From assembly GCA_003117195.1 (NCBI GenBank), contig BDSI01000040.1, positions 758,783 through 822,782 on the forward strand: a DNA stretch of 64,000 nucleotides. Reading direction: 5' to 3'. How positions within the stretch are numbered: position 1 is the stretch's first letter; the number at the start of each line of letters is the position of its first letter. Shown piece by piece: positions 35,691 to 49,200 of this stretch. The notes beneath the pieces are model-generated. The model worked only from the letters and a program-made list of their open reading frames with translations, had not been told where the DNA came from and searched no databases. This DNA is from Eudorina sp. 2006-703-Eu-15 (taxonomy: Eukaryota > Chlorophyta > Chlorophyceae > Chlamydomonadales > Volvocaceae). The position numbers and the translations under genes are program-made.

Positions 35691-37909
35691 TCAGGTGCTC
35701 TTGGTAATGGCACGCCAAGTAGTGCGTGCTCGCACAAGCTCCGTGCAACCTCCTTCGTCACACTTTTGGAGCAAGTGTAAGAGTTGCAGGTGCTGTCCAG
35801 ACCCCGGTCCGTCGGGACCGGCGAGTGGCAGTTCGTCGTCCAAGAAGTTGCAGTGAGCCTCAACGGTGTTGCCCGCCAAGCACTCCGCCTTGAAGTCGAG
35901 TTCGACCTAACATGTTGATGGGCATGTGTGTGCAGCACGGCCTCACGAGGACTTCTCAACGACATTTACTTGTACAAGATGCCGTACGTATAAGTAATTT
36001 GTTGATGACCGTAGATTGGCATACGAACCTGAATTCGGTGCACGTGTTTCTGCTAATGCCTGCCACACACACACGCCTGCCTTCGAACAACACATGCCTA
36101 GACTCACTTCGTATAGTTCATGCGTCCAGTAGACGTTCTCCGGGACACTTTCCAAAGCCCACGCCAGGTATGTGACATTGTTGATGTGGCCGTTCATGTC
36201 CATATCGCTGCGCCGCGCTACCTGCAGTGGCCCTTCCACCTGGGCCAAAGGAACAGGTACGGAGAGCAATGCACGCACATTGTCTGCGCACCAGCCCAAC
36301 GAGAGCACGCGGCCACATGGCCCGGCCATCCTAAGCTAGAACTTACTGCAGGCACTAAAATCTAACAAAGCAATTATGGTAAACTACTCCGGTGAACAGC
36401 TTGGGTATCAAACGAAATTACATTACAGCAAATCCGAATCCCGTCCGCGATAGAAATGTTAGCCACGCATTACCCGTCCGCCCAGGTAAAGCAAGACTTC
36501 GCAAAACACAGTGACCTTTTAACTTCATGGCAACCATTGCTTGCTCACTTGACCAGGCAGGACCATCTCCGGCAGCTTCTTTTTCGTTTCAGCCACCGGA
36601 AGGGCGTGCCTAGTCGGGACGAAAGTCGGCATTTCGAGCAAAACGCCACGAGGACGGGGAGCATTGTCAGTCGCAATGCCATGCAAGTCAGGTTCCTGCT
36701 GGGCCTGTGTGCCGCTCGTCCTCTTTTACCCTATTGTGCACTGTATCAAATTATGATGCACATTACAGGACTAACGAACCCAATCGAAATGCATTGTATT
36801 CCACAACATAACCCCACGCGCCAGCTACGACTACTTGTAGCATATGTGTGTCAAGGGTCGGCGAAAGTACGTCAAAAGGCACGTACTCTTGTAACTGCCC
36901 AACCGCCATAGACTCTAACGGCTATGCTGGTGAATGCGCACCATTAGTATATGCGCATGCATTTGCACATTAGGAGTTCCATGTCTTACTTACAAGCTGA
37001 TCTCTGGTGCGAACCGCAGAAATCTTCTCCGAAGGGTATCGGGAATCTTTGCAAGCCGCCTCGTGTCCATGTTGATAGTGACCCATGTACTGCACGACGG
37101 CAGTCACCCGACAAGGCAGACAACACGACGTGACATTGAAGCCCCAGACCTGTCCGAGGGCGGCCAAACGGCTGGGCAATAACTACATTGGCGACAAGTA
37201 GGGCCGGAATGAACCCACCTTGTGGCTGCCCCCAGCTCAGCGCCCGTTGATGCATCCGTGATTTTCCAGTCGCGGCGGAACGCCAGCCGACCCTCCTCTG
37301 TGTAGTACGTCTCCACGCCCACTATGTCACCCCTGGACATGCACAGAGACCGGATGTGGACAATCCTAGACAGCCTAGCACAGCTGTTTTCTCACCATTT
37401 CGGGTACTGGTACATCCGTATTTGTAATCTAGTCATCACAAATACCACTGTCTTGTTCATGCCGGGGAGACTCGCAAAGCCCTCATCTGTCCGGCCCCAG
37501 AGCCCGACGGCGTGATTTCCCGCTACTTCCTGCACAGCATAAACACTTACTCTACCATCTGTCTGTACAATAGTATGCTTGTAACTCTTACCTGAAGCAA
37601 GTTGGCTACGGTGACCACGGTCGCCCGCTGGTCTGGGCTAACTTCATACCCGCGAATCCTATGTTCCTCGCGGAACGAGCGTTTGTCTGGTAGGAAAGAA
37701 CCAGGCGATGGACCAGGAAATTGGTTTATCGCAACATCAGTCTCAGCATAGGATTCTACTGTAGCAACCCGGCAGGTGGAATGCGGCTGATTATAACGTG
37801 TCCGTTGACGTGCAGTTTGCGAGAGTAATTGGCAAGGTATTCTGCCTCTCCACGTTGTCCCTTGACGCAGGGAAGGGACATCCGAAGGCAAACGCCGCCC
37901 TGCCAGCAT
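35691..37909 (-). CDS. FAT: Plastid acyl-ACP thioesterase (FatA/FatB family)
   Basis: Seven phase-consistent exons: 37592-37909, 37396-37529, 37219-37332, 36994-37089, 36549-36609, 36108-36239 and 35691-35906; 356 residues. It hydrolyses acyl-ACP to release free fatty acids for export from the plastid. The start MLAGRRLPSDVPSLRQGT is Arg/Ser/Thr-rich like a transit peptide. Then the first hot-dog domain (FREEHRIRGYEVSPDQ, EVAGNHAVGLWG, YPKWGDIVGVETYYTEEG, FRRDWKITDA, TWVTINMDTRRLAKIP) and the second, with the catalytic DMDMNGHINNVTYLAW (D-x-N-x-H) and the E/C of FKAECLAGNTVEA, closing with GCTELVRARTTWR. The strand-helix order matches plant FAT. The N-terminal hydrophobic segment typical of plant FatB is absent, and the sequence is closer to FatA in feel; the subtype is not settled. 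Confidence 0.95.
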
Positions 37910-38750
37910 TGTGGTTAAATCTTTGCTCAAATAGTATCAACTAGCTGGGCATTCAGTCTTCTTGCTTCTAACTACTTCAAGTGTACGGAAACTTTCGTGC
38001 GTTACGTGCGTTATGTTACGGTATGCGGTATCCAGCATGGTCGATCATCACTTGTGTTAGTTTAGTAGTCTGCGTTGCATAGTGAGTCTTTGACATAATA
38101 GGCCAATGGGCTTCACTTGTATCGTCTTGCTTCGGGCTCTATAGGAAACTACATCAGCAGGGTAGAACGCCCTCAGAGGCGAAAACGGGTACCTATCCAA
38201 ACTTTTGCCGCGCCCAAAGTTCTAGCGTTGAAGACCGAGATTCGAGACCAGCAAGATTAACAGATACCATAATCACTACGCTGCTGCCTTCAAGCCCCCC
38301 TCGAACAGTCGAGCAATCGCCATGCGTGCTCCCCTGGAACGGAGCCTGCGTGCGCTTACCATGATACTCTCCAGAAGGCAGCCCGCGGCAGCTTGCGGGG
38401 GTCCACAAGTGTCGTCTGCCTGACAGCGACTGGATCCCTTATCCCCCAGTCAATCACCCCCACAATCCGCCTCGACCCGAAATAAATGAAGAAACAGTAG
38501 GAAATGGCAGTTGGGAAAACACATATACAATCTTCTGGCATATCCATTGGTAAACAAATGCCGACCATTCCAATTCCGATGTGTGCGATGCGCCTACAAC
38601 CGTGCCTTCGCCTTTCTATTTGCACGTCTACTCGCAACGAGAAATTGACCACAATGATAAGGTTCAATTTCGTTATCCGACGTCCACACAGCACAACGCT
38701 TGGTAAACAGCTGGTGCGACACCACTTACACACACGTGTTCCAAGGCATT
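37910..38750. other. Intergenic; no gene recognised
   Basis: Lies between the start of the thioesterase gene and the stop of the next minus-strand gene, so it should hold the thioesterase promoter and 5' UTR and the neighbour's 3' UTR. A 125-codon minus frame at 38356-38733 has no family resemblance. Confidence 0.4.
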
Positions 38751-40190
38751 TCAGACTGTCGGCGTCTTGTCGGATCCCGTCTCAGGACACGGAACAGTGC
38801 CCCACGGATCTGGAACAGTGCCCCACGGATCTGTAGGTATGGCACCAGCCCGCCAGATGTTGCTGTCCCTGCCTTCGTGAGCCCTTGGAACCCCCCGCGG
38901 GGGTGCTTCGCGTTGCCGTACATCCGCCGCATCGGGGAACATATTGTCGTTGTCACTTATATGTACGCGCCGCGCACCAGCCTGCCCTGCCGCTCCTGGG
39001 CCCGCATGATCCTGCATTGGACGATCCGCTGTACGCCCCATGTTGCGATCCAGACCAATAAAAGACGGGCCTGGCCCTCGGATCCCCATGTCTGCTGGCG
39101 GGAAGCCGAGGATCTGCGGGGCTGGTGGACCGTTGTCCAGCAACTTTCGCAGCCGTGGATTGGAGGCAAGGGCCCCAGGCGCGGAAGCCCCGAGCAATTG
39201 TACGTCAGCCTTTTCGGTGGGCTGATTGTCCCTTCCCGTGCGCGGCGTCTGAGCGCCCGCTGCTGCCGCAACTCTACTGCTGAGAACAGCCACTAACTTG
39301 AGGAGGGCCTCCTTGGCCTGCTTCGGCGCTGTCCTGTCACCCGCCTTCAGTTGCTTGCCCTCAGCAGAGGCTGTCAACTGGGCCCTTTCGTTCCGCCGGC
39401 CATCCCGGAGTCGTGCCGACAACCTGGTCCCCAAGGACGCCCCACTGCTGACGATGGCAAGCATCAGCGCAGCCAGCCCTCCACAAATGGTCGTAAGAAA
39501 GATTAGTTGCATCCATGCACCCGCTCCACATAACCCCGCCAGGGCCACAGCAAATCTATCCTCCGGTAAATTTGGATGCATTCCATCCGCGCACCAAGCA
39601 CCCAGTAAGCTCCCCGGCAGCCTTGCGATTTGTGCCATAATATCCATGTCTGAGCTGCCACTGACCCGAGGCTGGGAAGGGACTGCCGATCTCAAGCGTT
39701 CCAGAATGTTGTCGCCGTCCCCGTTACTCCGAGCTTGGCTTTGGGAAAGCACCGGATCCAAAACCTTTTCCAGTCCGGCCCGGAAGCCAGGACCTAACAA
39801 CTCCGTAAACAACCGTGCCGTGTCGTCGGTGTCGCCATACTCCCCTTCTAGCTGCGAACTTGCAGTGTCACTGTCCAGTTCAACTCCCACGCTGACGTCT
39901 GCAGGACGGTCCTGAGGCCCCTTCTGCGAAATGACGGCCGTCTGCTCGATGGGCTTTGGAGGAGGCAGCGTGGCTGGACTTTTACTGAACAAGTCTGAAT
40001 CCTGTGCGCCCACAGGAGCCACGCGCTTCGTGGCATTATCCTCTTCAACCATGTCCCACAGCATTCGGGCCTGGTCGCTAGGGCGGCTGCGGAGTAGTCC
40101 TTCCAGGATGTCGGTTAGCTCATCGTCCGACAGCTGCGTCAACCTGCGATGATGGAAGCTGCTGATTGCCGTATCCCGCATGACAGTCAT
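38751..40190 (-). CDS. Unknown single-exon protein with a central membrane segment
   Basis: 479 residues from the ATG at 40190 (MTVMRDTAISS). The frame stays open upstream to 40298 without another ATG, so an upstream exon after an acceptor at about 40292 is possible. After a basic start comes LSDDELTDILEGLLRSRPSD, a small acidic helix-rich region, then a Ser/Asp-rich stretch. A strong hydrophobic segment (WMQLIFLTTICGGLAALMLA, around residue 225-250) is followed by a basic Ala/Lys-rich region and a disordered Pro/Gly/Arg tail. The last residues contain DPWGTVP twice, caused by a perfect 21-bp duplication (38791-38811 and 38812-38832). No family recognised. The length, the lack of introns and the even codon usage support a real gene. 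Confidence 0.65.
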   Translation of the reverse strand: MTVMRDTAISSFHHRRLTQLSDDELTDILEGLLRSRPSDQARMLWDMVEEDNATKRVAPVGAQDSDLFSKSPATLPPPKPIEQTAVISQKGPQDRPADVSVGVELDSDTASSQLEGEYGDTDDTARLFTELLGPGFRAGLEKVLDPVLSQSQARSNGDGDNILERLRSAVPSQPRVSGSSDMDIMAQIARLPGSLLGAWCADGMHPNLPEDRFAVALAGLCGAGAWMQLIFLTTICGGLAALMLAIVSSGASLGTRLSARLRDGRRNERAQLTASAEGKQLKAGDRTAPKQAKEALLKLVAVLSSRVAAAAGAQTPRTGRDNQPTEKADVQLLGASAPGALASNPRLRKLLDNGPPAPQILGFPPADMGIRGPGPSFIGLDRNMGRTADRPMQDHAGPGAAGQAGARRVHISDNDNMFPDAADVRQREAPPRGVPRAHEGRDSNIWRAGAIPTDPWGTVPDPWGTVPCPETGSDKTPTV

Positions 40191-43100
40191 GCTTGAAGCT
40201 GCCTTACCCTTCTGAAAACTCCTTAACAACGAGATCCTCGAGCTTACTCCGTTCCACGCGAACGTAGGAGGACGGAAGTTCCGTCGGCGCCCTGTCAAAA
40301 GCGCTCCCCTCTAAACGTCTATTCAGGACATTTATCAAAGGGTTCAAGCTGATCATACCTCAACGGCAGAAGGTCCAAGGTTGTTGCTGTCGATGCCGCC
40401 CCCGACGCTAGGTACAGGAGAGCCGTGCCCGTCGCCTTGACGAGCGTATGGGCTTCGCGTTCATATTTAGAACCTGTCATAGTATCAGTATGGATTAGAG
40501 CGCGCGTCCGTGTGTCTTGCTGACACCGCGAGCCGGCGAGGGGGCGTTTGACGAGCTTCTGACACAGAACAGAAGCCAGTGTTGGCTTGTTGATCTTTGC
40601 ATGCCTTCTTGGGCAGTATGTCATGGGTGCAAGATGTTTTGCCCTGTACGTTTCGCTTTAATTGATTTGTTTCACATGCTGGAAGGGTGCACCTTAGTAT
40701 GCAACTAATTTAAATCTCCAGTGCCAATAAAGAGCAACATACTAACTTTAGATTGCATAGGGCCATCAAGCCCGGTGTTTGCCGTACATGCATAGTTGGA
40801 AGGTGTTAATCCCACCTACGCCGGGATCTTTCGCTGCCGCCGACCCCGCCACTGCCCCTTCCAATCTCATCACAGACCACCGAAGGCCAAGAGGCTGTTG
40901 ACACTCTAAAAAAGGCGCGAGGTCGCTTGCGACTGAAGCACGCACCAAAACTTGTATGACTTTACCCGGGCGTACTCGCGGTAAGAGCGACACAGACGAC
41001 GGCGACTACTCTGCTTCCGTACCCCTGCATTGCATGGGGCGGTGGGCCCGGGGCGTTTCCGATGTAGGGTTAAGGAAGAAACAAACCCGGAATACATAGG
41101 GGTCCACGGGTCTCACGTTCTGGAATTCCCCAAATACGCCACAGCCATCCAAACCATGCAGGACTTGGTGGATACTAGATTGAGAAGTCGGGACCAGATG
41201 CGGGAGGGACAGGTAGCAGGTGTGGAGGTGAGCACGTTTCTGTGCTCCCTCCCGGCCGGTTGACTAGCCGGATCTGGCGTAATTTTCAGGAGAGGTAATC
41301 CTGGCGTTCCGGAGTTCATGGTGTCGCTGTCTGGTGTAGCTGCACGAATACCCTCCCCCCCGACGTAGGCGGATGGGTGCATCGTCGTTGGTGGGTGCTG
41401 TGAAAAGATATGAGGCTCACACGACGCTCTCTGGGCCTGTTGAACCACCCGGCTGGGGGCCAGGGTCCGCCATTTATATGTCAGATTTACTAGAAATCTA
41501 GGACAAAGATAACATCAACACATCTTGAAAGGCCAGGGACGGCCTGAGCGCTCGCCGTAGGGCCTTAGTGCGCTGGTTTGGGGCCGTGCCGAATACGACG
41601 CAGGTCAACTTTTGTACAATGGCAACCCGTTTGTAAGGTAGTAGTATGAAAAATGCCTGAGGTTCCAGACCAGACCGGAGGGTAGAGGCTGCAGCGCCCA
41701 TCGGAGCCACACGGGCATAGTACTGAACGGTACGGTACAGTACCAAGGTGATCTACAGAATCACCCCGGGCGCCCGGGGCATTGCTCCACCACACTCTGA
41801 GCGGACTTCCTCTCTGATTCTCAGCGGGTCAGTACAGGCCACGTGAAAACGCATGAAGGGGCCAAGGCCCCACCGGCAGAGGTCCTGTCCACTTCCATGC
41901 AAAGTGAAGGCGAATGCACGGGCAGCGTGGCGCAGCGCATCAAGCTATCTGGGCCCGTTGGATCGGGACATAGGGTCCACCTTGTCACGGCTACGTCATG
42001 GCTACCAAAGCCGCATCCTTACCCATCATTTTGAACTAATGGATTTATGGATCTGCCGTCTGAGTTGCAGTGCATTTCACCTGTGGCCACCGTAGCAGAA
42101 CACATATTTGCATAAAGTATAACCAGCGCGCCCCCTTGCCTGGATACCTTCGGGGGACACGATCGTACCATGCACAAAAGTACCAGATGTATGACCTACG
42201 ATTTAGGGTTATCGGTCGGTTCTTCCGGCTGCTGTTTGTGTGTGAATTGATTGTCGGGCGCGAGCAGGGTCAGCTTGTTTGCAGTGGTCGCTTCAGCCTG
42301 CGGTGGGCGCTCTCATAAACGAGCGTTACGTGGTGGACCCGGGTCGCAACCCATTGGAAGTATGGACAACGCGTGGCACGCTGGTTCGGTCGGACTCGGC
42401 CTCTGCAGCATGCCATGGATACCGCTACAACTGCCTCGCCCAACAGGGTCTGCGCGGTAGTGCAACCAGGTGCAACGTGGGCGACGTGCTGAAACTCAAC
42501 AGCCAGTTTCTGCAGTTGCATCAAACAACATGGGACCCTCCCTCCGAATCCTTGCGCGCCCGCGCACAACCATGGAGATTGGCGGGCAGTGCTTCACTGC
42601 TAGCGTACTGCCACGCACTTACTCCAATCACAGTGACAAGCGGCCCCCGGTCAACAACGCCCCGCTTTGGCGCAAGACACCACCACCAGTACAGCGTTCC
42701 ATGTCCGGAATAAAGCTCGTTATGTCTCCTGTTTCTGTGTGCTGTAAAAACCAACGTAATCATGCCGCACCTGTCTCATACGCACAAGTGGTACGTGCCG
42801 TCAAGCAGTCCACGTGCTCTCTATCGAAACCACGGGCGTCACAGCCCGGCGCCGCCCAGACAATACAAGGCCTCTGTGAGTGGACGCTCCGCAAGGCATG
42901 CAGTGGCGCAGTCAGAGCACAATGTGGGTAAGCCATGTACATGGGAACAACCTGCGCAGAGACACAAAAACATTTGACGCGTGTTGCCCGACCACGTTTA
43001 CCATAGACAGTACCAAGACGCATGCCACCATCAAATGCCTCTACATAAGTCGACAGTAATTACTGCGGCACCAGTATAATGTAATGTAACCGTTACAAGG

Positions 43101-43209
43101 TGGACCCGTATCCCGACCGGGTGTTCCAACGGGCCCAGATAGCTCGTAGGTGCCTCGTCTCATCAACCCCGTAGTATGCACCCGTGGACAGCTAGCTCAT
43201 CTCAGTCAA
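40191..43209. other. Intergenic; small possible exons only
   Basis: A minus frame, 40488 to about 40384 (MTGSKYEREAHTLVKATGTA...), ends at a GTATGA donor and could be a first exon of the gene to its left or a separate gene; phases did not match. A plus frame at 41030-41263 (PKYATAIQTMQDLVDTRLRS) looks protein-like but is unassigned. TTACA at 43093-43097 (TGTAA on the minus strand), about 115 bp after the LRRIQ1 stop, may be its poly(A) signal. Confidence 0.4.
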
Positions 43210-46200
43210 TCAAATCATGACAACCTCCGGAGTCGAATCGATCGATTGCACGGTCCCTGGCCGCTCGGGTCTCCTGGATATGATGGCTCCGGATGACCCC
43301 GTCACCGTCAGATTCTGGTCCACGCGAAGGACGCCCTTTCCCCCTCCTGATGCGCTTTGGTTCTGCGGCTGCAGGCTTGAGGACGCGACCCAGTTGTTAT
43401 TCGCCAAAGCTGGCAGGTGGTGGGGCCGCTGCTGAGCCACCGGCGCCTTCTGCGGCGGCTTTATCGCGCTCGTAATGGCCAGAGGTGCCAGCGTCAATCG
43501 GCCGCTGCCGGGCGCAGACATACTGCCGGGCGATTGGGACTCTCTGCGTCCACCTTGGCCCGCGCTGCGGTTCGTCCATAGCACGTCACTGGCCGCGCCC
43601 CCGCTGTTCTGGCTAACCAACACACCGTCAGCACTATTAAGATTTCGCAAGGCCGCGGCAGGTGGCATCTCAGTTGGCCCGGTATGGCTGCAGAAGCCAT
43701 CATCACTCCCGGAATGCGGCCATGCCGTGCTCTTTGGCGGCGCGGCGGTTGGCGAGTGCTGGCTTGCTCCGGCCTTCTGTTGCCCGACTGGATGCCGCTG
43801 CGGTACCTCATAGTGCCTCCCCTGCATTGGGGGGGGCGCATCAGGCAGCGCTCGGTGACACAGATGGCAACGACAGCGACCAAGCCAACATGTGCGGGCA
43901 GCGAAAGAACTGGATGTACAAACGGCTCATCCATCCGCTAGCAGGGAAACGACTGGATATACAAACGGCGCTGAGCACATTCAGGGCGCAAGGACCCTTA
44001 CCGCCAAGCCTCACCCCCGTTGCCATACCTACTGATGTGTGCAAGGCAGTTGTTTTAGGGTGCTCAGTGTTGCGCGGTGTTGGAGATACGGTAAGGGCCA
44101 CATCCCCTCGCCAAAACAGCACATCCTCGCCACTGCCGCACACGTCCTCCGCACCTGCACCTTCCGGCGACCATTGCCTTGCTTCTGGCGTTGCGACCGC
44201 CGGTAATAGGCCTCCGCGGTGCTCAGGTCCTTGAAGCCCCACTCGGCCATCAGCTTCTTCAATCGATCCATGTGCCGTTGACGTCGTCGCTCCCTACGAG
44301 CGGGTCGGCAAGGTAGCCCCATGCAGCTTCGTTGACGCAAAGTTCGCATACGTTTAGAGCTCAACTTGCCGCATGATTGGTCCTAGCCGCGCACCGCAGC
44401 ATCGTCCTCTACCCGTGTCACCCTCCACCGCACCTCTCCTCAGTTGACGCAGACTCCATCATGGCGGCCCCGCGCTCGTTGCACATGTCCTCCCCCGAAG
44501 GCTCACTGAAACCAGGCGAGAGCATGGCGCCCTCCTGCATGTACTGCGGCGAGAAGCCCTGCAGCCCAGCCGGGTGCGGTGAGTTGGGCGTCGAGCTCCG
44601 CAGCGAGATGGGCGGTAGCCGGGCCGTATGGAAGGCTGGCGATGCAAAGGCAGCGGCAGAGTGGGTAGGTGGGGCGGCCTGGTCAACCTCTCTCGGCCTC
44701 TGGTCGGTGGCGAGCTCGCTGTGTGGCGACATACCCATGGCGGGTGCGCCTATGCCTCGCTGCAAGTGCGGCACTTGCTGGGACACGTACGGCCGAGCCG
44801 CGGATTGGGGCGGGAGCAGGGATATCTGTGGCTGCAGGACCGGCAGCGGGCCGTGGCCAGGAAGCATTGGCCGGTGCAGCTCAGGCACCGGTGGATCCGT
44901 TGCGGCGGAGGCTCCCAACAGCCCGGCGTGTAGCCCGGACCCGGCGCCCAGGTCTGCGCGTGCACCACCAGCAAACGCTGCCTGGGGTACACCGAAGGTA
45001 GACGCCGAGCCAGCGCCCCCGTAGCTACTCGGCAGCAGGTGCCCCTGCAGGCCGCCCGGTTGCCATCCAGAGCCGCTGTCTCTCTGCGGAGCGGCCCGCC
45101 AAGGCTCCCGCGCCGCCTCTGGCGGAAGTGCGGCAGATCGGCTGACGTCGGCGACCTCATCCATCAGCAGCTTCTCGATCGGCGCCAGCCCTTCCAGCAT
45201 CGCATCCAGATCATCGCTGCCGAGGGAGTCTAGGTCCGAGTCTCCACGTGGCACCGCGGGAAACCGCACGGCGGCCAGCGCTTTTCGCAGCTTCTTCCGC
45301 ACAAGGTGGCCGCGAAAGTGCGCCTGACGGCCACAGCGTGCGTGAAGGAAAACGTCAATATGGATGATCCGAGTTTTGTCTATTCGGCTTTTAGACTAAA
45401 GAAGGCCAAACTCGTGATGTGCGGTGTCACGCGTAGCAGCCCCGAAAAGACACCGGCACGCAAATCCATGCTGACGCGCCTAACTGCACTGGCGATCGAG
45501 GCCCCGCCGCCTCACCTGGATTCTTGTCGCCGCGGCCTCCCGCCGGCGCGACTCGGCTTGGCTGCGCTGCGCGGCTTCACGCAGGGCGGACAACAGCTTG
45601 GCTCTCCGCACGCAGTGTCCGCGCCACCAGGCTTGGATCGTTGTGGCAGCCCTTCGGCGGAGCACCTGCGCATGGAGCCCCGCCACAGGACAGTTGTGAC
45701 ATCCCTCAACGAACAACGGCAAACTTGCCGTCAATTCGACACGGTCTTGCTCGCCGACCCCAACAGCTGCAACACCCGCTGTTCCCTCCCAAGACACCCC
45801 ACCTCGGCATCGCAAGCTTCGACGCGAAGCTGAGGAAGCATCTTGCGCGTCCGGAAACCTCGCCACGCCGCCTGGATCTTTGTCGCCGCCCCGCCCACGG
45901 CCGTGCACATACAGCGCAGGGTATACGAAGGCCTAGCCGCGACGAACAATTGCGGCTTGACCGACAGCGCCAGCTGGGGGTTGCTGTCCGTGCTCCGCCC
46001 GATCAGCTGGTGCTTGAACTCCTGCGCCGCCTCAAGCTCCGCGCCGGCCAACAACGCCTCAAACCGCCCGTGCGCCTCGGTGATGAGCGCCCAGACAGCC
46101 TCGCTGTCGCGGCCCGCTTCGGTCCCGCGGAGCAGCTGCGCTGCGTGCGCGTGTGCTTCGGGAGGCGCCGCCGCCCCACAGGGTGAGGCGCCAGCCGCGG

Positions 46201-49200
46201 CGAGACGTCGTGCTGCGCGAGCCAGCGGCCGGAAACAGCGCATGGTGACGAAGTCCCCAAGGTCGGCTCCTCCGTGTGCCAGGCCGGCCATCGCAACCAG
46301 GGAGGACGAGGCCAGCACCGACCCCACCGCATCCACGAGCCGCTCTCCCGCCGCTGGACCCCCAGGTGACCCCTGGAGCGCCGCGTCATCGAGTGACGCC
46401 CCGCGTTCCGCCACCGCCAGCATCCTGCTCTGCAAGCCCAGGGTCTCCAGCGGCGATGCTGCATGCCAGGCTCGCCCGACTCGGGAGAGCCAGCCTTCCG
46501 CCGTACAGGAGCCGGCCGCGTCCGAACGCACTGAAGCTGCGGAAGGCGTCAGGCGCTTGGACCCCAATCCAGCTGTCGCTGTCATCTCTGCGTGCAGTCC
46601 CGACGCTGCCGCGCTGCCGAAGGGCGGCCCCGCCGCAGCGACCAGCAGGCTTTGCACCGCAGCGGGCTCGGCCGCCCCACGGATGTCCGCGGCGAAGCGC
46701 ATGAGCGACCGCTGGGATACCAGACCGCCAGCCGTCTGGCGGGCCTGCGGGCTCGCAGCTCGGGCCTGCCGCCCGAAGGCAACAGACGAGCACGCAGACG
46801 ATGCCGCGTGGCACACCAGGAAACACGCACTTGACCCGCGCATTCGGCGCGTACCCGTCACAGCGCTGGACGGCGATGCTGTGCACGCCCTCACCACGCC
46901 GGCCATGCGGTGCGGCCGCTCAACGCCGTCTAGGTTGAGCTCCTGCAGACAGGGCAGCGCCCACCGCGTGCTGATCCTGCTGTCAGAGCCCGCGCCGCCG
47001 CCGTTCGGCGCCGCGCCGCCACCTGGCCCGCGCACGCGCCCCAGCGCGACCTGGGCCAGACCTTCAGCCCACCGCATTCCCACCGACGCCTGGACGGCGG
47101 GTATCGGCTGGTCGGTGATGGGGTTGTTGCTCAGATTCAGTGTGCGGAGCGCTGAGAGGTGGGTCACGGCGTGGATGGCGTCCAGCGATGCCAGGCTGTT
47201 GAAGGACAGGTCCAGGGAGGTCAGGTGAACCATGGGTCCCAGAGCGCCGAGACGGGCGATGCTGTTCTCCTGCAGGACCAGGCGCCGAAGCCGAGGGCAG
47301 TCCAGCTGACCTCCGGCGGCGCCATCGCCGACATCGCCAAAGGCAGTCAGCCTGTTCTGCCCCAGCTCCAAGGAGGTCAGGTACGGCAGGCACAGAGGCT
47401 GCGGCAGGGAGCAGATCGCGTTGCCGCTGGCGCGCAGAGACTGCAGGAGGAGCAGACCCTGCGGGAGAGCAGATTGGGGGGCCGATGCGGTAAGCTGCCC
47501 GTTGCCGGGTCATCCCAGAATGGTCATCCGCAGTGGTGTGCCCGGGTTTGGGGATGGTGCCAGTTAAGTATGTGTGCTTTCATTCTGGTGCTGCTCTGCA
47601 ACCTTCTGAGAGCGTGTTATCAGGACGGCTGCGTGTGCCGCTGCGGACATACGCAACCGGGAAGCTGCTGAGGCATCGGCTCTGGGACAATGGACATACC
47701 TGGATGCCATCGAGGGTCGCCAAGCGGTTGCCGCCGACGTCTAAGTCCCGCAGGTTGGTTAGCGACAGCAGCTGCCGATGCATTGAAGTAAGCTGGTTTG
47801 TCCGCACGGACAGCGACAGCAGCTGCGGGGAGCAGGCCTCCAGCTCCGAGCCCAAGTCCGTGAGCGAGTTGTCCGCCAAGCTCAAGCTTCGCAGACCACT
47901 GCGGGACGCGGAGAAAGAAGGCAGCACCACGCCGGCGGGGGGAGCACGCGCGGATCGGGCGCGTTTTGAACCATGACCAACCACGTTCAGTGCCTGGCAT
48001 GGCATTCATGACTTGGCCACCTTAAACGCCATCTTCGTTACATGGAGCCTTATACATTCTTGTGAGCGCCGCGCCACCGTACCTGCATCCACTCAGGCCC
48101 CGCAGCGGTCCCGACAGCTTGTTCGCGTCCAGCGCCAACCACCGCAGAGTCCTGCCTGACGGCAACACGCCCGTGGCCCGTCCCGCGGCACCTTGCCCTG
48201 GCCTCAACAGACTCCCCAGCTGGTTCTGCCTCAGAGAAAGCTCCTGCAGACCGGACAGCCCCGCCACGCCGTCCAGAGAGGACAACCGGTTGGCATCGGC
48301 AGATAGCGTCCGCAGTCGCGGGCAGATGACGTCCAGGCCTTGCAGGCTGGAGAGGCGCTCCAGGCCCAGGTCCAGGCGGAAAAGCCGCGGCAGGCAGGAC
48401 GCGCCCGTGCCATGGCGGCTCAACGTCGCCTCCGGAAGGTTCCGAAGGATGACCGCCTGGGTGAGCGGGTGGCCCTTCTCGTCAGCGGGGGGTCCGGGGC
48501 GCTTCGAGCTGTGCGACGCAGCGTCCGCAGGCCGAGCATCCGCTGGCGCCGATAAGCCTGCTGCGGGAACATTGCTCGAAGCCGCAAGCTGTGTTGGAGA
48601 TGGCAGCGTCTGGGGGCGGGGAGAGAGGCAGCTTTTGGCAAGCGGCAAGTGCCTTCAGGTGCGGATAAGGCAAAGTCACGATGTTGCGGCAGTGCTGCTC
48701 GCGCGCTGAATGACTGTCATCAGCAAGGGCAAGCTGCAACCAGGCATCAAGTCAGCAACGATCCTAAAAGCAATGCTGTGTACAGACTGGTGCTTTCCGG
48801 ATTAATTGCTGACTTGTTCGAGTAGTGCCCGTCCTCAGCCCCTCACCATGTCTCGTGTCGAAAACGCCAGCGGGCGCAGGGTGATCACATGCTGACGCCG
48901 TCGCAGTAGCGAAGTCACCCGTTCCAACAGGTCATCGTCCGCATGCCCGTCAGTGCCCTTGGATCCACAGCCGCCAAGGGCCCCGTGGCCGATCCGACTG
49001 GCGTCCGAAGCACATTCGTCTGGTCCCGAGCCGCCCGCATGCCATGGCGGCAGCAGAGGCATGCCCCAGTAGTCCCGGGCAACCAGCGCCACGCGTAGGC
49101 TGTGCACTCCTGCAAGGCGATGCCGTTGCCCACCCGATAGCGGCGCGTGAGATCAAGAGCATCGAAGCCCGCACAGCAGCGCGAGTGGCACAACCCTAAA

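Noticed and set aside
39298..39915. 205-codon plus-strand ORF
   Set aside because: Antisense to the longer 480-codon minus-strand ORF; no domain.
45843..47228. 461-codon plus-strand ORF
   Set aside because: Antisense to the large LRR exon of LRRIQ1; Ala/Arg/Pro-rich composition is the usual shadow of a GC-rich gene.
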